64,000 nucleotides of DNA from Chitinophaga alhagiae. Its GTDB lineage: Bacteria; Bacteroidota; Bacteroidia; Chitinophagales; Chitinophagaceae. The number at the start of each line of letters is the position of its first letter. The stretch's first letter is position 1. The notes under the pieces were generated by a model that saw nothing but the letters and a program-made list of their open reading frames with translations, was not told the DNA's origin and ran no database searches. Below, one piece after another: positions 42,846 through 51,963 of the stretch. The translations under genes and the position numbers were made by a program. The stretch spans positions 1-64,000 of the forward strand of contig NZ_QXMH01000001.1 in NCBI RefSeq assembly GCF_003568665.1, read 5' to 3'.

Positions 42846-44384
42846 ATGAGCAAGATACAGGAACTACATTCCAAAATAGCCGCGGCCAAACTGGGCGGCG
42901 GGCAGGCACGTATCGATTCCCAACACAAGAAAGGCAAGCTCACCGCCCGCGAGCGGCTGCAATTGCTGCTGGACGAAGGTTCTTTTGAAGAGATCGGCAT
43001 GCTGGTACACAACCGCAACAAAGGGCTGACCACAGAGCAGGAACAGTTTCCGGGAGACGGGGTGGTAACCGGTTACGGTACAGTGAACGGCAGGCTGGTA
43101 TATGTTTTCTCGCAGGACTTTACCGTTTACGGCGGCAGCCTCTCCGAGCCGCATGCCCGCAAGATCTGCCGCATCATGGACCTTGCCATGGAAAACGGCG
43201 CGCCCCTGATCGGCCTCAATGACAGCGGCGGCGCCCGCATACAGGAAGGCGTAGTGAGCCTGGCGGGATATGCCGATATTTTTTACCGCAATACCCGCGC
43301 CTCCGGCGTTATACCGCAAATATCCGCCATTATGGGCCCCTGCGCGGGCGGCGCCGTATACTCGCCCGCCATCACGGATTTTATACTCATGGTGGAGAAC
43401 ACTTCTTACATGTTCGTAACCGGCCCCAACGTGGTCAAAACAGTAACGCACGAAGAAGTGACCTCCGAAGCCCTGGGCGGCGCGCATACCCACGCCACCA
43501 AAAGCGGCGTTACCCATTTTGCCTGCAGCAACGAAGTGGAGTGCATCCAGCGCATCAGGGACCTGCTCAGCTATATGCCGCAGAACTGTGAAGACACAGC
43601 GCCCGTATACCCCTACGAAGGCGGCAGCGAAAGCCGCCCCGCGCTGAACGCCATGATCCCCGAAAACCCCAACCAGCCCTACGATATGAAGGAAGTAATT
43701 GCCGAGCTGACAGACGCCGGCAGCTTCCTGGAAGTACATAAGGACTTTGCGGACAACATCATTGTGGGTTTTGCCCGCATAGCCGGCAGAAGCATTGGCA
43801 TTGTGGCCAACCAGCCCGCCGTGCTGGCCGGCGTGCTTGACATTCACGCCTCCGTGAAAGGCGCGCGTTTCACCCGCTTCTGCGATGCCTTCAATGTTCC
43901 CCTGCTGGTACTGGTAGACGTGCCCGGCTTTTTGCCCGGTACGGACCAGGAGTGGAACGGCATCATCACCAACGGCGCCAAGCTGCTGTTTGCCCTGAGC
44001 GAGGCCACCGTGCCCAAGATCACCGTTACCACCCGCAAGGCTTACGGCGGCGCCTATTGCGTGATGAACTCCAAACACATTGGCGCAGACCTCAACTTCG
44101 CCTTCCCCCAGGCGGAAATTGCCGTAATGGGGCCCAAAGGCGCGGTGGAGATCATCTATAAAAAGGAAATAGACGCCTCCCCCGAGCCGGAAACCCGCAT
44201 GAACGAGCTGGTGGCGGACTATACGGAACGCTTTGCCAACCCGTACCTGGCCGCGGAAAAAGGATATATAGACGAAGTAGTGATGCCGGAAGAGACCCGG
44301 GAGAAACTGATCAAAGGCTATAAAATGCTGGAGAATAAAGTGGTGAACGTACCGCGGAAGAAACACGGGAACATTCCGTTGTAA
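42846..44384 (+). CDS. pccB: Acyl-CoA carboxylase beta chain (propionyl-CoA carboxylase type)
   Basis: The 512-aa protein follows the PccB/MmdA pattern: [171 protein letters not shown]. This is the carboxyltransferase half that moves CO2 from biotin to propionyl-CoA, or the decarboxylase alpha chain of methylmalonyl-CoA decarboxylase. The biotin carboxylase/carrier partner is not in the window. bioB lies 4 kb away, in a separate transcription unit. Confidence 0.93.
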   Translation: MSKIQELHSKIAAAKLGGGQARIDSQHKKGKLTARERLQLLLDEGSFEEIGMLVHNRNKGLTTEQEQFPGDGVVTGYGTVNGRLVYVFSQDFTVYGGSLSEPHARKICRIMDLAMENGAPLIGLNDSGGARIQEGVVSLAGYADIFYRNTRASGVIPQISAIMGPCAGGAVYSPAITDFILMVENTSYMFVTGPNVVKTVTHEEVTSEALGGAHTHATKSGVTHFACSNEVECIQRIRDLLSYMPQNCEDTAPVYPYEGGSESRPALNAMIPENPNQPYDMKEVIAELTDAGSFLEVHKDFADNIIVGFARIAGRSIGIVANQPAVLAGVLDIHASVKGARFTRFCDAFNVPLLVLVDVPGFLPGTDQEWNGIITNGAKLLFALSEATVPKITVTTRKAYGGAYCVMNSKHIGADLNFAFPQAEIAVMGPKGAVEIIYKKEIDASPEPETRMNELVADYTERFANPYLAAEKGYIDEVVMPEETREKLIKGYKMLENKVVNVPRKKHGNIPL

Positions 44385-44442
44385 CCGGCCGCACGCCCGG
44401 GCCCGGCAATACCGTCCGGCAGCCCCGGGTAACCCGCCGCCA

Positions 44443-45759
44443 TCACGATGCCATTACCGGCAGCTCCCCTGCCGGCAGATATACCGTACAATGCGTGCCG
44501 GCCTCCGGCACGCTTTCTACTTTTATAGCGCCCCCGTTCTGCTGTGCAAACTCGTTGCTGAGCAACATGCCCAGCCCCGTGCCGCGCTCGCCGCCGGTGC
44601 CATAGCCAGGGTTTTGCCAGGAGGTGAACAGGCCGCCGAGCTGCGCCGCCGTCATGCCTTTGCCCTGGTCTGTAATATGCAACGCCACCTGCTCCCCTTC
44701 GCGCACGGCATGCAATATGATCTTGCCGCCCGGGTAGCTGAACTTGACCGCGTTGCTGAACAGGTTGCGCAAGATCACCAGCACCTGGTCACGGTCCGCA
44801 TACACGGCCGCCACCGGGGATACCTGCACTTCCACCTGCAGGCCTTTTTCCTGTATCACCATCTGGAAAAACTGCAGCGTTTCCGTAATGAGCTGGGCCA
44901 GCAGCACATCTTCCGGGTTGGTACGGATGCCTTTCATGCTGCGGGAGCTCCAGCGCAGCACATTGTCAAGCGCCCCGCCCAGCTGCGCCACTTTGGTGTG
45001 CAGCACGGCGGCGGCTTCTTCCATCATCTCCTGCGGGTACTCCCCTTTGCCGAACATGTCCAGCAGCACCTCCAGCGTGGCCAGCGGGCTGCGCACATCG
45101 TGCGTAACAATAGACAGCAGCTTTTCCTTGTCTTTGTTCATGCCGGCCAGCGCCTGCCGCTGCCGGTCTATTTCCTGGTGGTAATCGTGCTGGATGCGTT
45201 TGAAAAAGCTCAAGGCAATGGGTATAAAAACCAGCGCGCTGGCCATATTCAGCCACACGCGCCCCGGTGGCACGGGCGGGGCCAGCCGCCACTCCTGCGG
45301 CATCAGCACAATGGTGATGAACGCACCGCAGATCACCACGCTGAGCGCGGCGATCACCCATTTATTATCATATACCAGTATGGCGCAGACAAGGATATTG
45401 AGCAGGAAGTACTCCGCCCCGTTGTGAAAATAAAGTCCTGTGAAAGTATACACGATGATGCTGAAAACGATCAGCACCCAGCGTGCGCTCAGGTATTTCC
45501 TTTTTGTGTGCAGCACCAGCACGGCCACGCAGGCCAGCGTAGTACTGAGGTTGAGCGCAGAGAGCAGCCAGCGGCCCTGTAAAGCGTTCAGCACGGCAAA
45601 AAAACCTATAACGGGAATGCAGGGCAGCGCCAGCAGGTTCAATAGCTTGGTGCGCCGCGCCTCCACAAAAGACATGGCGGGAGAAACACCCAGGTGTACG
45701 ATGCGGAACCACGAGGCATCAAAGAACCGGTATAGGATATGCGAATGCCGCTTGAACAT
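44443..45759 (-). CDS. Membrane sensor histidine kinase, 438 aa
   Basis: An N-terminal membrane part has about six helices (from LLALPCIPVIGFFAV to about residue 190). A HisKA segment carries the phosphorylation site His220 in SIVTHDVRSPLATLE, and an HATPase_c domain follows with LRNLFSNAVKFSYPG, HITDQGKGMT and ERGTGLGMLLSNEFAQQNGG. No receiver domain or response-regulator gene is adjacent, so it is an orphan kinase. ATG 45759 is preferred over 45831: a TATCTTTG box lies 8 nt before it. Confidence 0.9.
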   Translation of the reverse strand: MFKRHSHILYRFFDASWFRIVHLGVSPAMSFVEARRTKLLNLLALPCIPVIGFFAVLNALQGRWLLSALNLSTTLACVAVLVLHTKRKYLSARWVLIVFSIIVYTFTGLYFHNGAEYFLLNILVCAILVYDNKWVIAALSVVICGAFITIVLMPQEWRLAPPVPPGRVWLNMASALVFIPIALSFFKRIQHDYHQEIDRQRQALAGMNKDKEKLLSIVTHDVRSPLATLEVLLDMFGKGEYPQEMMEEAAAVLHTKVAQLGGALDNVLRWSSRSMKGIRTNPEDVLLAQLITETLQFFQMVIQEKGLQVEVQVSPVAAVYADRDQVLVILRNLFSNAVKFSYPGGKIILHAVREGEQVALHITDQGKGMTAAQLGGLFTSWQNPGYGTGGERGTGLGMLLSNEFAQQNGGAIKVESVPEAGTHCTVYLPAGELPVMAS

Positions 45760-45767
45760 GACAGCTG

Positions 45768-45775
45768 CAAAGATA
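45768..45775 (-). promoter_or_regulatory. -7 box TATCTTTG before the histidine kinase gene
   Basis: A perfect box on the minus strand, 8 nt before ATG 45759, giving a very short leader. Confidence 0.5.
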
Positions 45776-45858
45776 ACCCGAAAAATAACACCAAACATGC
45801 TGCCATCCAAGGCCTGCGGCTGTTTTGGCACGTTTGTGTAACAAAACGGTTTTTTGTC

Positions 45859-45866
45859 TAATTTTA
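45859..45866 (+). promoter_or_regulatory. -7-like box TAATTTTA before the UbiA-like gene
   Basis: TAnnTTTA, 6 nt before ATG 45873; supports that start over the upstream alternative at 45825. Confidence 0.35.
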
Positions 45867-45872
45867 GCCCCC

Positions 45873-46712
45873 ATGTTAAGGGGATTCTTCAACTTCATAC
45901 TCTTCAGTTCCATCTATATTGCCGTTTGCGCCGTGCTGATGGCCTGGGAATCTTCAGAAATACTCGGCCTGCGGTATGACCGGTACAACTATTTCTGCTT
46001 CGTTTTCTTTTCCACCATCTGCAGCTACAACTTTCACTGGTACCTGACCCCCGGCTCCCTCAAACATTCCGAGCGTATCCTATGGGGCCAGCGGCAACGC
46101 GCCCTGCAACTGGCGGGCTGCGTGGCAGGGCTGCTGGGCGCCGGCTGGTTCATTATTCCCCTGGCGGAACACTGGCTGCCCCTCTGCGGGGCCGTGGTGC
46201 TCACCTTCCTGTACTCCGCCCCCAAGCTGCCCATGTTCCGCTGGCTCAGCAAAATTGCCGTGGGCAAAACCATCTTCCTGGCCGGGGTGTGGACGTACGT
46301 AACCACCACCCTGCCCGCGCTCATAGCCGAAAACATACAGCCGGACGTGGTGTACCTCACCGTATACCGCTTCTTCCTGGTGTACGCCATCTGCATCCTG
46401 TTTGATTACCGGGACCGGGAAGAAGACCGCCAGGCGGGCATCCGCAGCCTCATCACCCATCTCAAAGACCCGCACCTGAACGGGCTTTATTACGGCTCCC
46501 TGATAGTGGCCTGGATATGCGCCTTTCTGCTGGCGCCCGCCGTGCCGCTGTTTGCGCTGTTCAGCCTGCTGGTACCGGTAGTGGTAACGGGCATGGTGAA
46601 ACGGTACGCGCAAACGCACACGTCAGACTATGTGTACTATTTTTTCCTGGACGGGCTCATGATGCTGTCTGCCCTGATACACGCCGGCTGGCGGCTGGCG
46701 GGCGGAATTTGA
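45873..46712 (+). CDS. UbiA-like integral membrane protein, 279 aa
   Basis: About eight hydrophobic helices are visible (from NFILFSSIYIAVCAVLMAW to VYYFFLDGLMMLSALIHAG). The sequence ILFDYRDREEDRQAGIRSL resembles the second aspartate-rich motif of UbiA prenyltransferases (DxxxD). The first motif (NxxxDxxxD) is not clear; YNFHWYL occupies that region, so catalytic competence is uncertain. UbiA enzymes attach prenyl chains in quinone, haem or lipid synthesis. It lies between a divergent histidine kinase and an M42 peptidase 37 nt downstream. Confidence 0.7.
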   Translation: MLRGFFNFILFSSIYIAVCAVLMAWESSEILGLRYDRYNYFCFVFFSTICSYNFHWYLTPGSLKHSERILWGQRQRALQLAGCVAGLLGAGWFIIPLAEHWLPLCGAVVLTFLYSAPKLPMFRWLSKIAVGKTIFLAGVWTYVTTTLPALIAENIQPDVVYLTVYRFFLVYAICILFDYRDREEDRQAGIRSLITHLKDPHLNGLYYGSLIVAWICAFLLAPAVPLFALFSLLVPVVVTGMVKRYAQTHTSDYVYYFFLDGLMMLSALIHAGWRLAGGI

Positions 46713-46749
46713 GGCGGAATACTTATTTTTACGCACTTAAAAGAACAAG

Positions 46750-47850
46750 ATGGCTAAAAAACAGAAATCCATACTAACGAAAGACTCGCTGGCTTTTTTA
46801 AAGGACTATCTCAACAACCCCTCTCCTACAGGCTTTGAAAAGGAAGGGCAAAAACTCTGGCTGCAATACCTGAAACCATATATAGACGATACCATCGTAG
46901 ACCCGTACGGCTCCGCCGTAGGCGTGATCAACCCGGAAGCCGCCTTCAAGGTGGTGATAGAGGCCCACGCCGATGAAATATCCTGGTTCGTGAACTACGT
47001 TTCGCCGGAAGGGCTGATCTATGTGATCCGCAACGGCGGGTCAGACCAGGCCATTGCCCCCTCCATGCGGGTCAACATCCATACGGAAAAAGGCATTGTA
47101 AAGGCCGTGTTCGGCTGGCCGGCCATTCATACCCGCCTGCGCAGCACGGAAGGGAAAGACCCGCAGCCCAAGGTAGACAACATTTTTATTGACTGCGGCG
47201 CCCGCAACCGCAAGGAGGTGGAAGCGCTGGGCATTCACGTAGGCTGCGTGGTCACCTTTGATGCCAACTTTGAAGAACTGGCGTACGATAACTATGTATG
47301 CCGCGCCATGGACAACCGCGTGGGCGGTTTCATGATAGCCGAAGTGGCCCGCCTGCTGAAAGAGCACAAACAGCGCCTGCCCTTCGGCCTCTACATTGTG
47401 AACGCCGTACAGGAAGAAGTGGGCCTGCGGGGCGCGGAAATGATCGCCAAACGCATCAAGCCCAACGTGGCCATCATCACCGATGTAACGCACGATACCA
47501 CCACCCCCATGATCAACAAGAACATTGAAGGGGAGATCAAATGCGGCAACGGCCCCAGCATCACCTACGGCCCCGCCGTACACAACATTCTCCGCGACCT
47601 GATCATCAAAACGGCGAAGAAGGAGAACATCCCCCACCAGCTGCACGCCGTAAGCCGCAGCACCGGCACGGATACGGACGCGTTCGCCTACGCTAACGAC
47701 GGTACGCCCTCCGCCCTGATCAGCATTCCGCTGCGTTACATGCATACCACGGTGGAAATGATCAAAAAAGACGATATAGAGAACACCATCCGCCTGATAT
47801 ACGAGACGCTGCTGAACATTACGCCGAAAACGAATTTCCAGTACCTGTAA
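46750..47850 (+). CDS. M42-family metallo-aminopeptidase (glutamyl aminopeptidase/endoglucanase-M type)
   Basis: The 366-aa protein has the M42 pattern: LNNPSPTGFEKEGQKLW, VVIEAHADEISWFVNYVSPEGLIYV, CRAMDNRVGGFMIAEVARLL, YIVNAVQEEVGLRGAEMIAKRIKPNVAIITDVTHDT, and DTDAFAYANDGTPSALISIPLRYMHTTVEM. The H-A-D, E-E and D residues are the two-metal ligands. It is a cytosolic enzyme forming large tetrahedral complexes that trim peptides. Its 3' end (FQYL and stop) resembles the 59-bp tandem unit that follows directly. Confidence 0.93.
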   Translation: MAKKQKSILTKDSLAFLKDYLNNPSPTGFEKEGQKLWLQYLKPYIDDTIVDPYGSAVGVINPEAAFKVVIEAHADEISWFVNYVSPEGLIYVIRNGGSDQAIAPSMRVNIHTEKGIVKAVFGWPAIHTRLRSTEGKDPQPKVDNIFIDCGARNRKEVEALGIHVGCVVTFDANFEELAYDNYVCRAMDNRVGGFMIAEVARLLKEHKQRLPFGLYIVNAVQEEVGLRGAEMIAKRIKPNVAIITDVTHDTTTPMINKNIEGEIKCGNGPSITYGPAVHNILRDLIIKTAKKENIPHQLHAVSRSTGTDTDAFAYANDGTPSALISIPLRYMHTTVEMIKKDDIENTIRLIYETLLNITPKTNFQYL

Positions 47851-47856
47851 GGGCCG

Positions 47857-48127
47857 GGAACGGGCGCGGCGCCTCCCGGGCCGGGCATTGATTTCCTGTA
47901 CCCGTAAGATCAATGCGGAACGGGCGCGGTGCTTCCCGGCCGGGCATTGATTTCCTGTACCCGTGAGAACAATGCGGAACGGACGCGGTGCCTCCCGGCC
48001 TGGCATTGATTTCCAGTACCCGTAAGATCAATGCGGAACGGGCGCGGCGCCTCCCGGCCGGGCATTGATTTCCTGTACCCGTAAGATCAATGCGGAACGG
48101 GCGCGGTGCTTCCCGGCCTGGCATTGC
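47857..48127. repeat. Tandem repeat, 59-bp unit x5
   Basis: GGAACGGGCGCGG-type anchors lie at 47857, 47917, 47976, 48035 and 48094. Each unit ends in GCATTGATTTCCTGTACCCG. The same ATTTCCAGTACCTGTAAG string forms the last codons and stop of the M42 gene at 47834, so the array includes or copies that 3' end. The rest of the 405-bp gap before bioB holds only its promoter box. Confidence 0.92.
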
Positions 48128-48229
48128 CAACCGGTCCACGCATACCTGGCGGCCCGCATCCGCCCGTTACAGATGCAAAAAATTCGACATAATTCAGGCG
48201 TTCCCCGCTCGTTATTCGCAATTGATTTG

Positions 48230-48237
48230 TATGTTTG
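48230..48237 (+). promoter_or_regulatory. -7 box TATGTTTG before bioB
   Basis: A perfect box 18 nt before ATG 48256. Confidence 0.5.
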
Positions 48238-48255
48238 CCGCTAAATCCGAAGTTT

Positions 48256-49245
48256 ATGATCCGTCACGACTGGACACTTGAAGAAATAAAGGATATTTAT
48301 AACACTCCCCTGCTGGAGCTGATGTACCGCGCCGCCACCCTGCACCGCCAGTACCAGGACACGGCGGAGGTACAGGTATGTACCCTGCTCTCCATCAAAA
48401 CAGGCGGATGTTCTGAAGACTGCGCTTATTGCCCCCAGGCAGCACGCTATAATACCGGTATCGATGTACAGGCCCTCATGAAAAAAGACGAGGTGCTGGC
48501 CTTTGCCCGCAAGGCCAAAGAAGCCGGCTCCACCCGCTTCTGCATGGGCGCGGCCTGGCGCGAAGTGCGGGACAACCGGGACTTTGACCGGGTGATAGAC
48601 ATGGTGAAAGGCGTAAATGAAATAGGCATGGAAGTGTGCTGCACCCTGGGCATGCTCACGGAAAGCCAGGCCCAAAAACTGGCGGATGCCGGCCTCTATT
48701 CCTACAACCACAACCTGGACACTTCTGACGAATATTACGGTGAGATCATCACCACCCGCACTTACGACGACCGCCTGAAGACCATAGACAATGTGCGCAA
48801 AGCCGGCGTTACCGTTTGCTGCGGCGGCATCATAGGGCTGGGAGAAAGCCATGAAGACCGCATCAACATGCTGCTCACCCTTTCCACCATGCCGGAACAC
48901 CCTGATTCTGTGCCCATCAATGCCCTTACCCGCGTAAAAGGCACGCCGCTGGAGCATATGCCCAAGGTAGAGTTCTGGGACATGGTGCGCATGATAGCCA
49001 CGGCCCGCATCCTGATGCCGCAGGCCATGGTGCGCCTCAGCGCCGGCCGCGCGGAAATGAGCCTGTCTGAGCAAGCCATGTGTTTTATGGCCGGCGCCAA
49101 CTCCATCTTTACCGGGGAAAAACTGCTGACCACTAAGAACCCTTCTTTTGAAGAAGACCACATGATGTTTGAGCTGCTGGGCCTCAAGCCCCGCGAAGCG
49201 TTCAAGGAAGAAAAAGAATGCTGCGACCACTCTCACGCACACTAA
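48256..49245 (+). CDS. bioB: Biotin synthase
   Basis: The 329-aa protein matches BioB throughout. It has the radical SAM cluster [10 protein letters not shown] (Cys52, 56, 59), [76 protein letters not shown] and the Arg-containing motif [12 protein letters not shown] near the second Fe-S cluster. It inserts sulfur into dethiobiotin as the last step of biotin synthesis. No other bio genes are in the window. The tail is Cys/His-rich (ECCDHSHAH). ATG 48256 was chosen because the family begins there. Confidence 0.96.
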   Translation: MIRHDWTLEEIKDIYNTPLLELMYRAATLHRQYQDTAEVQVCTLLSIKTGGCSEDCAYCPQAARYNTGIDVQALMKKDEVLAFARKAKEAGSTRFCMGAAWREVRDNRDFDRVIDMVKGVNEIGMEVCCTLGMLTESQAQKLADAGLYSYNHNLDTSDEYYGEIITTRTYDDRLKTIDNVRKAGVTVCCGGIIGLGESHEDRINMLLTLSTMPEHPDSVPINALTRVKGTPLEHMPKVEFWDMVRMIATARILMPQAMVRLSAGRAEMSLSEQAMCFMAGANSIFTGEKLLTTKNPSFEEDHMMFELLGLKPREAFKEEKECCDHSHAH

Positions 49246-49275
49246 CCCGCAAATTTTACCGAACTTTAGCATACC

Positions 49276-49899
49276 ATGTTGCAGCAGTTTAAAGTATACA
49301 GGCATAACATCCGTTTCCGGAAGCTCCAGGAACAGGCGGAAGCCACCTACCAGCATTGGCTGGAGCAGGGCAAACCGCTGCCCATGCCGCACATTGCCAA
49401 ACAGAAGATCATCCAGGCATATAAAGACCGCTACGGCATACAGACGCTGGTGGAAACCGGCACTTACCTGGGTGATATGATCGCCGCGCAGCTGCCCAAC
49501 TTTGCCCGCATTCTCTCCATAGAGCTGAGCGAAGACCTGCACCAGCGGGCAAAGATCCGCTTCCGCAAAAGCCCGAAGGTGGAGCTGTACCAGGGAGACA
49601 GCGGCAAGGTGCTGCACAGCATTGTGCCCCAGCTGAAAGGGCCCGCCATTTTCTGGCTGGACGGGCATTACTCCGCCGGCATTACCGCCAAGGGAGACCT
49701 CTGGACGCCCATTTACGCGGAGCTGGACGCCATTCTGCAGCAAGACGTGCCGCATGTATTGCTGATAGATGACGCGCAGGGCTTCACCGGGGAGAATGAT
49801 TACCCCACCATAGAAGAACTGACCAATTACATCAAAAAGAAGGCCCCGGCGTACCAGGTACAGGTAGAAGACTACGTGATCCGCGTCACGCGCGGGTAG
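49276..49899 (+). CDS. Putative class I SAM-dependent methyltransferase-like protein, 207 aa
   Basis: A Rossmann-type core is suggested by TLVETGTYLGDMIAAQL (motif I), ILSIELSEDLHQRA (acidic end of the second strand), VELYQGDSGKVL and PAIFWLDGHYSAG, with VLLIDDAQ as a late strand. Similar proteins are annotated as methyltransferases of the FkbM/glycan type. No substrate is suggested. It starts 30 nt after bioB and may share its transcript, though its function need not be linked; it ends at a strong terminator. Confidence 0.65.
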   Translation: MLQQFKVYRHNIRFRKLQEQAEATYQHWLEQGKPLPMPHIAKQKIIQAYKDRYGIQTLVETGTYLGDMIAAQLPNFARILSIELSEDLHQRAKIRFRKSPKVELYQGDSGKVLHSIVPQLKGPAIFWLDGHYSAGITAKGDLWTPIYAELDAILQQDVPHVLLIDDAQGFTGENDYPTIEELTNYIKKKAPAYQVQVEDYVIRVTRG

Positions 49900-49904
49900 A
49901 AGAT

Positions 49905-49938
49905 AAAAAAAGGGCCGGCTGCAAACCGGCCCTTTTTT
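49905..49938. terminator. Strong terminator after the methyltransferase-like gene
   Basis: GGGCCGG / CCGGCCC stem with 7-nt loop, A-rich before and T6 after. Confidence 0.9.
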
Positions 49939-49993
49939 ATGACGTAGCGGCAGTAATTTACCGCCGCAATGGTTTGTTATACAACCCGCCGGC

Positions 49994-50416
49994 TTACTTC
50001 CCTGACAGGAAATAATTCACGCCCAGCGCATACCCCTGCATGCCCAGCCCGCAAATAACCCCCACGGCCTTGGCGGCCGTTAATGACGTATGCCTGAACT
50101 CTTCCCGGGCGTAAATATTACTGATGTGTATCTCCACCACGGGCGTTTTGATACCCGCAATAGCATCGCGGATGGCTACGGACGTATGGGTGTAAGCCCC
50201 CGCGTTCAGCAAAATGCCGTTGTGAGAAAAACCTACCGCATGCAGGTGGTTTACAATTTCCCCTTCCACGTTGCTTTGGAAATAATCAAAGCTGACATCC
50301 GGGAACTGTTGTTTCAGCGTATCCAGGTATTGCTCAAAAGTAAGGCTGCCGTATACCTCTGGTTCCCGTTTGCCCAGGAGGTTGAGGTTGGGGCCGTTGA
50401 TGATGGCTATTTTCAT
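49994..50416 (-). CDS. aroQ: Type II 3-dehydroquinate dehydratase
   Basis: The 140-aa protein has all the type II signatures: IINGPNLNLLGKREPEVYG, DYFQSNVEGEIVNHLH, GILLNAGAYTHTSVAIRDAI, PVVEIHISNIYAREEFRHTS and GLGMQGY. It dehydrates 3-dehydroquinate to 3-dehydroshikimate in the shikimate pathway as a dodecamer. The catalytic Tyr and His correspond to the tyrosine in EPEVYG and the histidine in EIHISN. It lies 113 nt downstream of ubiX on the same strand. Confidence 0.96.
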   Translation of the reverse strand: MKIAIINGPNLNLLGKREPEVYGSLTFEQYLDTLKQQFPDVSFDYFQSNVEGEIVNHLHAVGFSHNGILLNAGAYTHTSVAIRDAIAGIKTPVVEIHISNIYAREEFRHTSLTAAKAVGVICGLGMQGYALGVNYFLSGK

Positions 50417-50529
50417 AAAGTGTCAATTCTCTTGCAGTTATTATTTGCCGGCGGTGTGCAGGCCTTCCTGATACACCGGTATACCGCTCTTCAGCTCCCG
50501 GGCACACCACTATATGCCTCTTCCACCTC

Positions 50530-51090
50530 CTACTCCCCCCACCGGAACGTATCCTGCTCCAGCCCGGCCAGGTCTATGACGCGGTCTGTTACCGTAGCCG
50601 CCACTGCTTCAATGGTGGCGGGCTTGCTGTAAAAAGAAGGCGTGGCGGGGCAAATAATGCCGCCCGCTTCCGTTACGGTCTGCATGTTGCGGATGTGAAT
50701 GAGGTTGTAAGGCGTATCCCGCAGCACGCAGATCAGCTTGCGGCGCTCCTTCAGCACCACGTCTGCCGCGCGGGTGATCAGGTCATTGGAAATACCGCCG
50801 GCAATGCGGCCCAGGGTACCCATGGAACAGGGGCAGATGATCATGGTATTGAAACGCCCGCTGCCGGAGGCAAAAGGGGCATGAAAATCGTTTTGCGTAA
50901 ATACCGGGAACGGCAGGTGCTCAAAGCCCCGGTCATCCAGCTCGGTTTCCCACACTGTTCTGGCATTGGCCGTCATCACAATGGCCACCTGGTCTATCTG
51001 CTTTTTCAGGGCAGCCAGCTTGTTCAGCAACTGCCTGGCATAAATAGACCCGCTGGCGCCCGTAACCGCCACAACTATACGATGTTTCAT
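50530..51090 (-). CDS. ubiX: UbiX-family flavin prenyltransferase
   Basis: The 186-aa protein opens with IVVAVTGASGSIYARQLL (FMN-binding glycine motif) and has IICPCSMGTLGRIAGGISNDLITRAADVVLKERRKLICVLRDTPYNLIHIRNM and IICPATPSFYSKP. UbiX makes prenylated FMN for UbiD-type decarboxylases; no ubiD is in the window. ATG 51090 starts exactly where the family begins; a longer frame to 51114 is less likely. An array of 45-bp repeats separates it from ytxJ upstream. Confidence 0.95.
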   Translation of the reverse strand: MKHRIVVAVTGASGSIYARQLLNKLAALKKQIDQVAIVMTANARTVWETELDDRGFEHLPFPVFTQNDFHAPFASGSGRFNTMIICPCSMGTLGRIAGGISNDLITRAADVVLKERRKLICVLRDTPYNLIHIRNMQTVTEAGGIICPATPSFYSKPATIEAVAATVTDRVIDLAGLEQDTFRWGE

Positions 51091-51155
51091 AGCAGCAAAG
51101 CTAATAAAAAACAACAGAGGCCGGTTAAAAGAAAGAAGGGGATAAAACGCCTGAT

Positions 51156-51425
51156 GCGCCGGTTACGGCCGGTTGAAACATGCAGGACAGAACGCCCCGT
51201 GCGCCGGTTACCACCGGTTGAAGCATGCGGGACAGAACGCCCCGTGCGCCGGTTACCACCGGTTGAAACATGCAGGACGGAACGCCCCGTGCGCCGGTTA
51301 CCACCGGTTGAAACATGCAGGACAGAACGCCCCGTGCGCCGGATACCACCGGTTGAAGCATGCAGGACAGAACGCCCCGTGCGCCGGTTACCACCGGTTG
51401 AAGCATGCAGGACGGAACGCCCGCA
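51156..51425. repeat. Tandem repeat, 45-bp unit x6
   Basis: Unit anchors (GCGCCGGTTACCACCGGTTG) start at 51156, 51201, 51246, 51291, 51336 and 51381, with few substitutions. As 45 is divisible by three, all frames stay open and produce repetitive open reading frames on both strands; I regard these as artefacts. It is not a CRISPR: there are no unique spacers. It lies between the ytxJ terminator and ubiX. Confidence 0.95.
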
Positions 51426-51436
51426 ACAACCGGCCG

Positions 51437-51463
51437 TAAAAAAAAGCGCGCCTGTGGCACGCC
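51437..51463 (-). terminator. Terminator of ytxJ
   Basis: GCGCGCC / GGCACGC stem (one wobble pair), followed on the minus strand by T8-9. Confidence 0.75.
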
Positions 51464-51476
51464 TCTTTCAATGCTT

Positions 51477-51800
51477 TTAATGCTGTAAAGCCAGTTCTTC
51501 CATACTGATGGCATAATGGCTCTCGTCATATATGCACTCCCCGTTGCGGATCAGCAATACCTGGGGAGACTCATGCCCTACCTTGTACAGGTCCGCAATA
51601 TGGTTGCTCACCGCGCGGTACCGGATAAGGTCAAGGTAATAGAACTCCATGCCCTCCGGCCCCGCAGACCGCTCCAGCCTGCTCTTTACCATACTGCTGA
51701 TGCTGCAGCGGGTGCTATGTTTGAATATAACGACCGGGTGGTTAAAAGAATGTTCCTGTATCTTATTCAACTGCTCTTCACTTTCCAGTGCGGTCCACAT
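51477..51800 (-). CDS. ytxJ: YtxJ-like bacillithiol-system redox protein, 107 aa
   Basis: A thioredoxin-like fold with a single active cysteine in VIFKHSTRCSISSMVKSRLE (where a glutaredoxin would have CxxC), FYYLDLIRYRAVSNHIADLYKVGHESPQVLLIRNGECIYDESHYAIS. This is the YtxJ (DUF2847) pattern, a monothiol bacilliredoxin-type protein. It suggests the cell uses bacillithiol. It follows a 46-aa lipoprotein gene after 22 nt. Confidence 0.92.
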   Translation of the reverse strand: MWTALESEEQLNKIQEHSFNHPVVIFKHSTRCSISSMVKSRLERSAGPEGMEFYYLDLIRYRAVSNHIADLYKVGHESPQVLLIRNGECIYDESHYAISMEELALQH

Positions 51801-51822
51801 CTCGTTCCATTTTTAAAATTCA

Positions 51823-51963
51823 CTAACACGTTTTGTCTTTCTCCTGCTGTACCTTGGTGATCTTCATAGGGCAACCCAGCTTCTGCGAGGCGCAGGAAGA
51901 AAACATGGCAGCAATGACCGCCATCACACAAAATGTACCAATTACGCGGTAAACTGATTTCAT
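51823..51963 (-). CDS. Mini-lipoprotein, 46 aa
   Basis: MKSVYRVIGTFCVMAVIAAM leads to a lipobox FSSC with Cys24. The mature 23 residues (CASQKLGCPMK ... KDKTC) contain three cysteines, including the lipidated one. It is too short for ordinary gene callers but has a good signal peptide, AT-rich upstream DNA and a likely operon with ytxJ. Small Cys-containing lipoproteins of this type recur in Chitinophagaceae as far as I recall; function unknown. Confidence 0.65.
   Translation of the reverse strand: MKSVYRVIGTFCVMAVIAAMFSSCASQKLGCPMKITKVQQEKDKTC

Noticed and set aside
42864..44366. 500-codon antisense frame over the carboxylase beta chain
   Set aside because: Same GC-driven shadow; the sense product is a clear PccB-type protein.
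47819..48139. Repetitive 106-aa frame over the 59-bp array
   Set aside because: A product of GC-rich tandem repeats; the unit is not a multiple of three and the frame runs through the M42 gene end.
51156..51425. CRISPR array
   Set aside because: The units are contiguous and nearly identical over their whole length; there are no unique spacers and no cas genes.
51125..51529. Repetitive open frames on both strands over the 45-bp array (for example PVRRLPPVEACRTE repeats)
   Set aside because: A 45-bp unit keeps every frame open once one copy is open; no start signal, no family, and the array lies between genes with their own signals.
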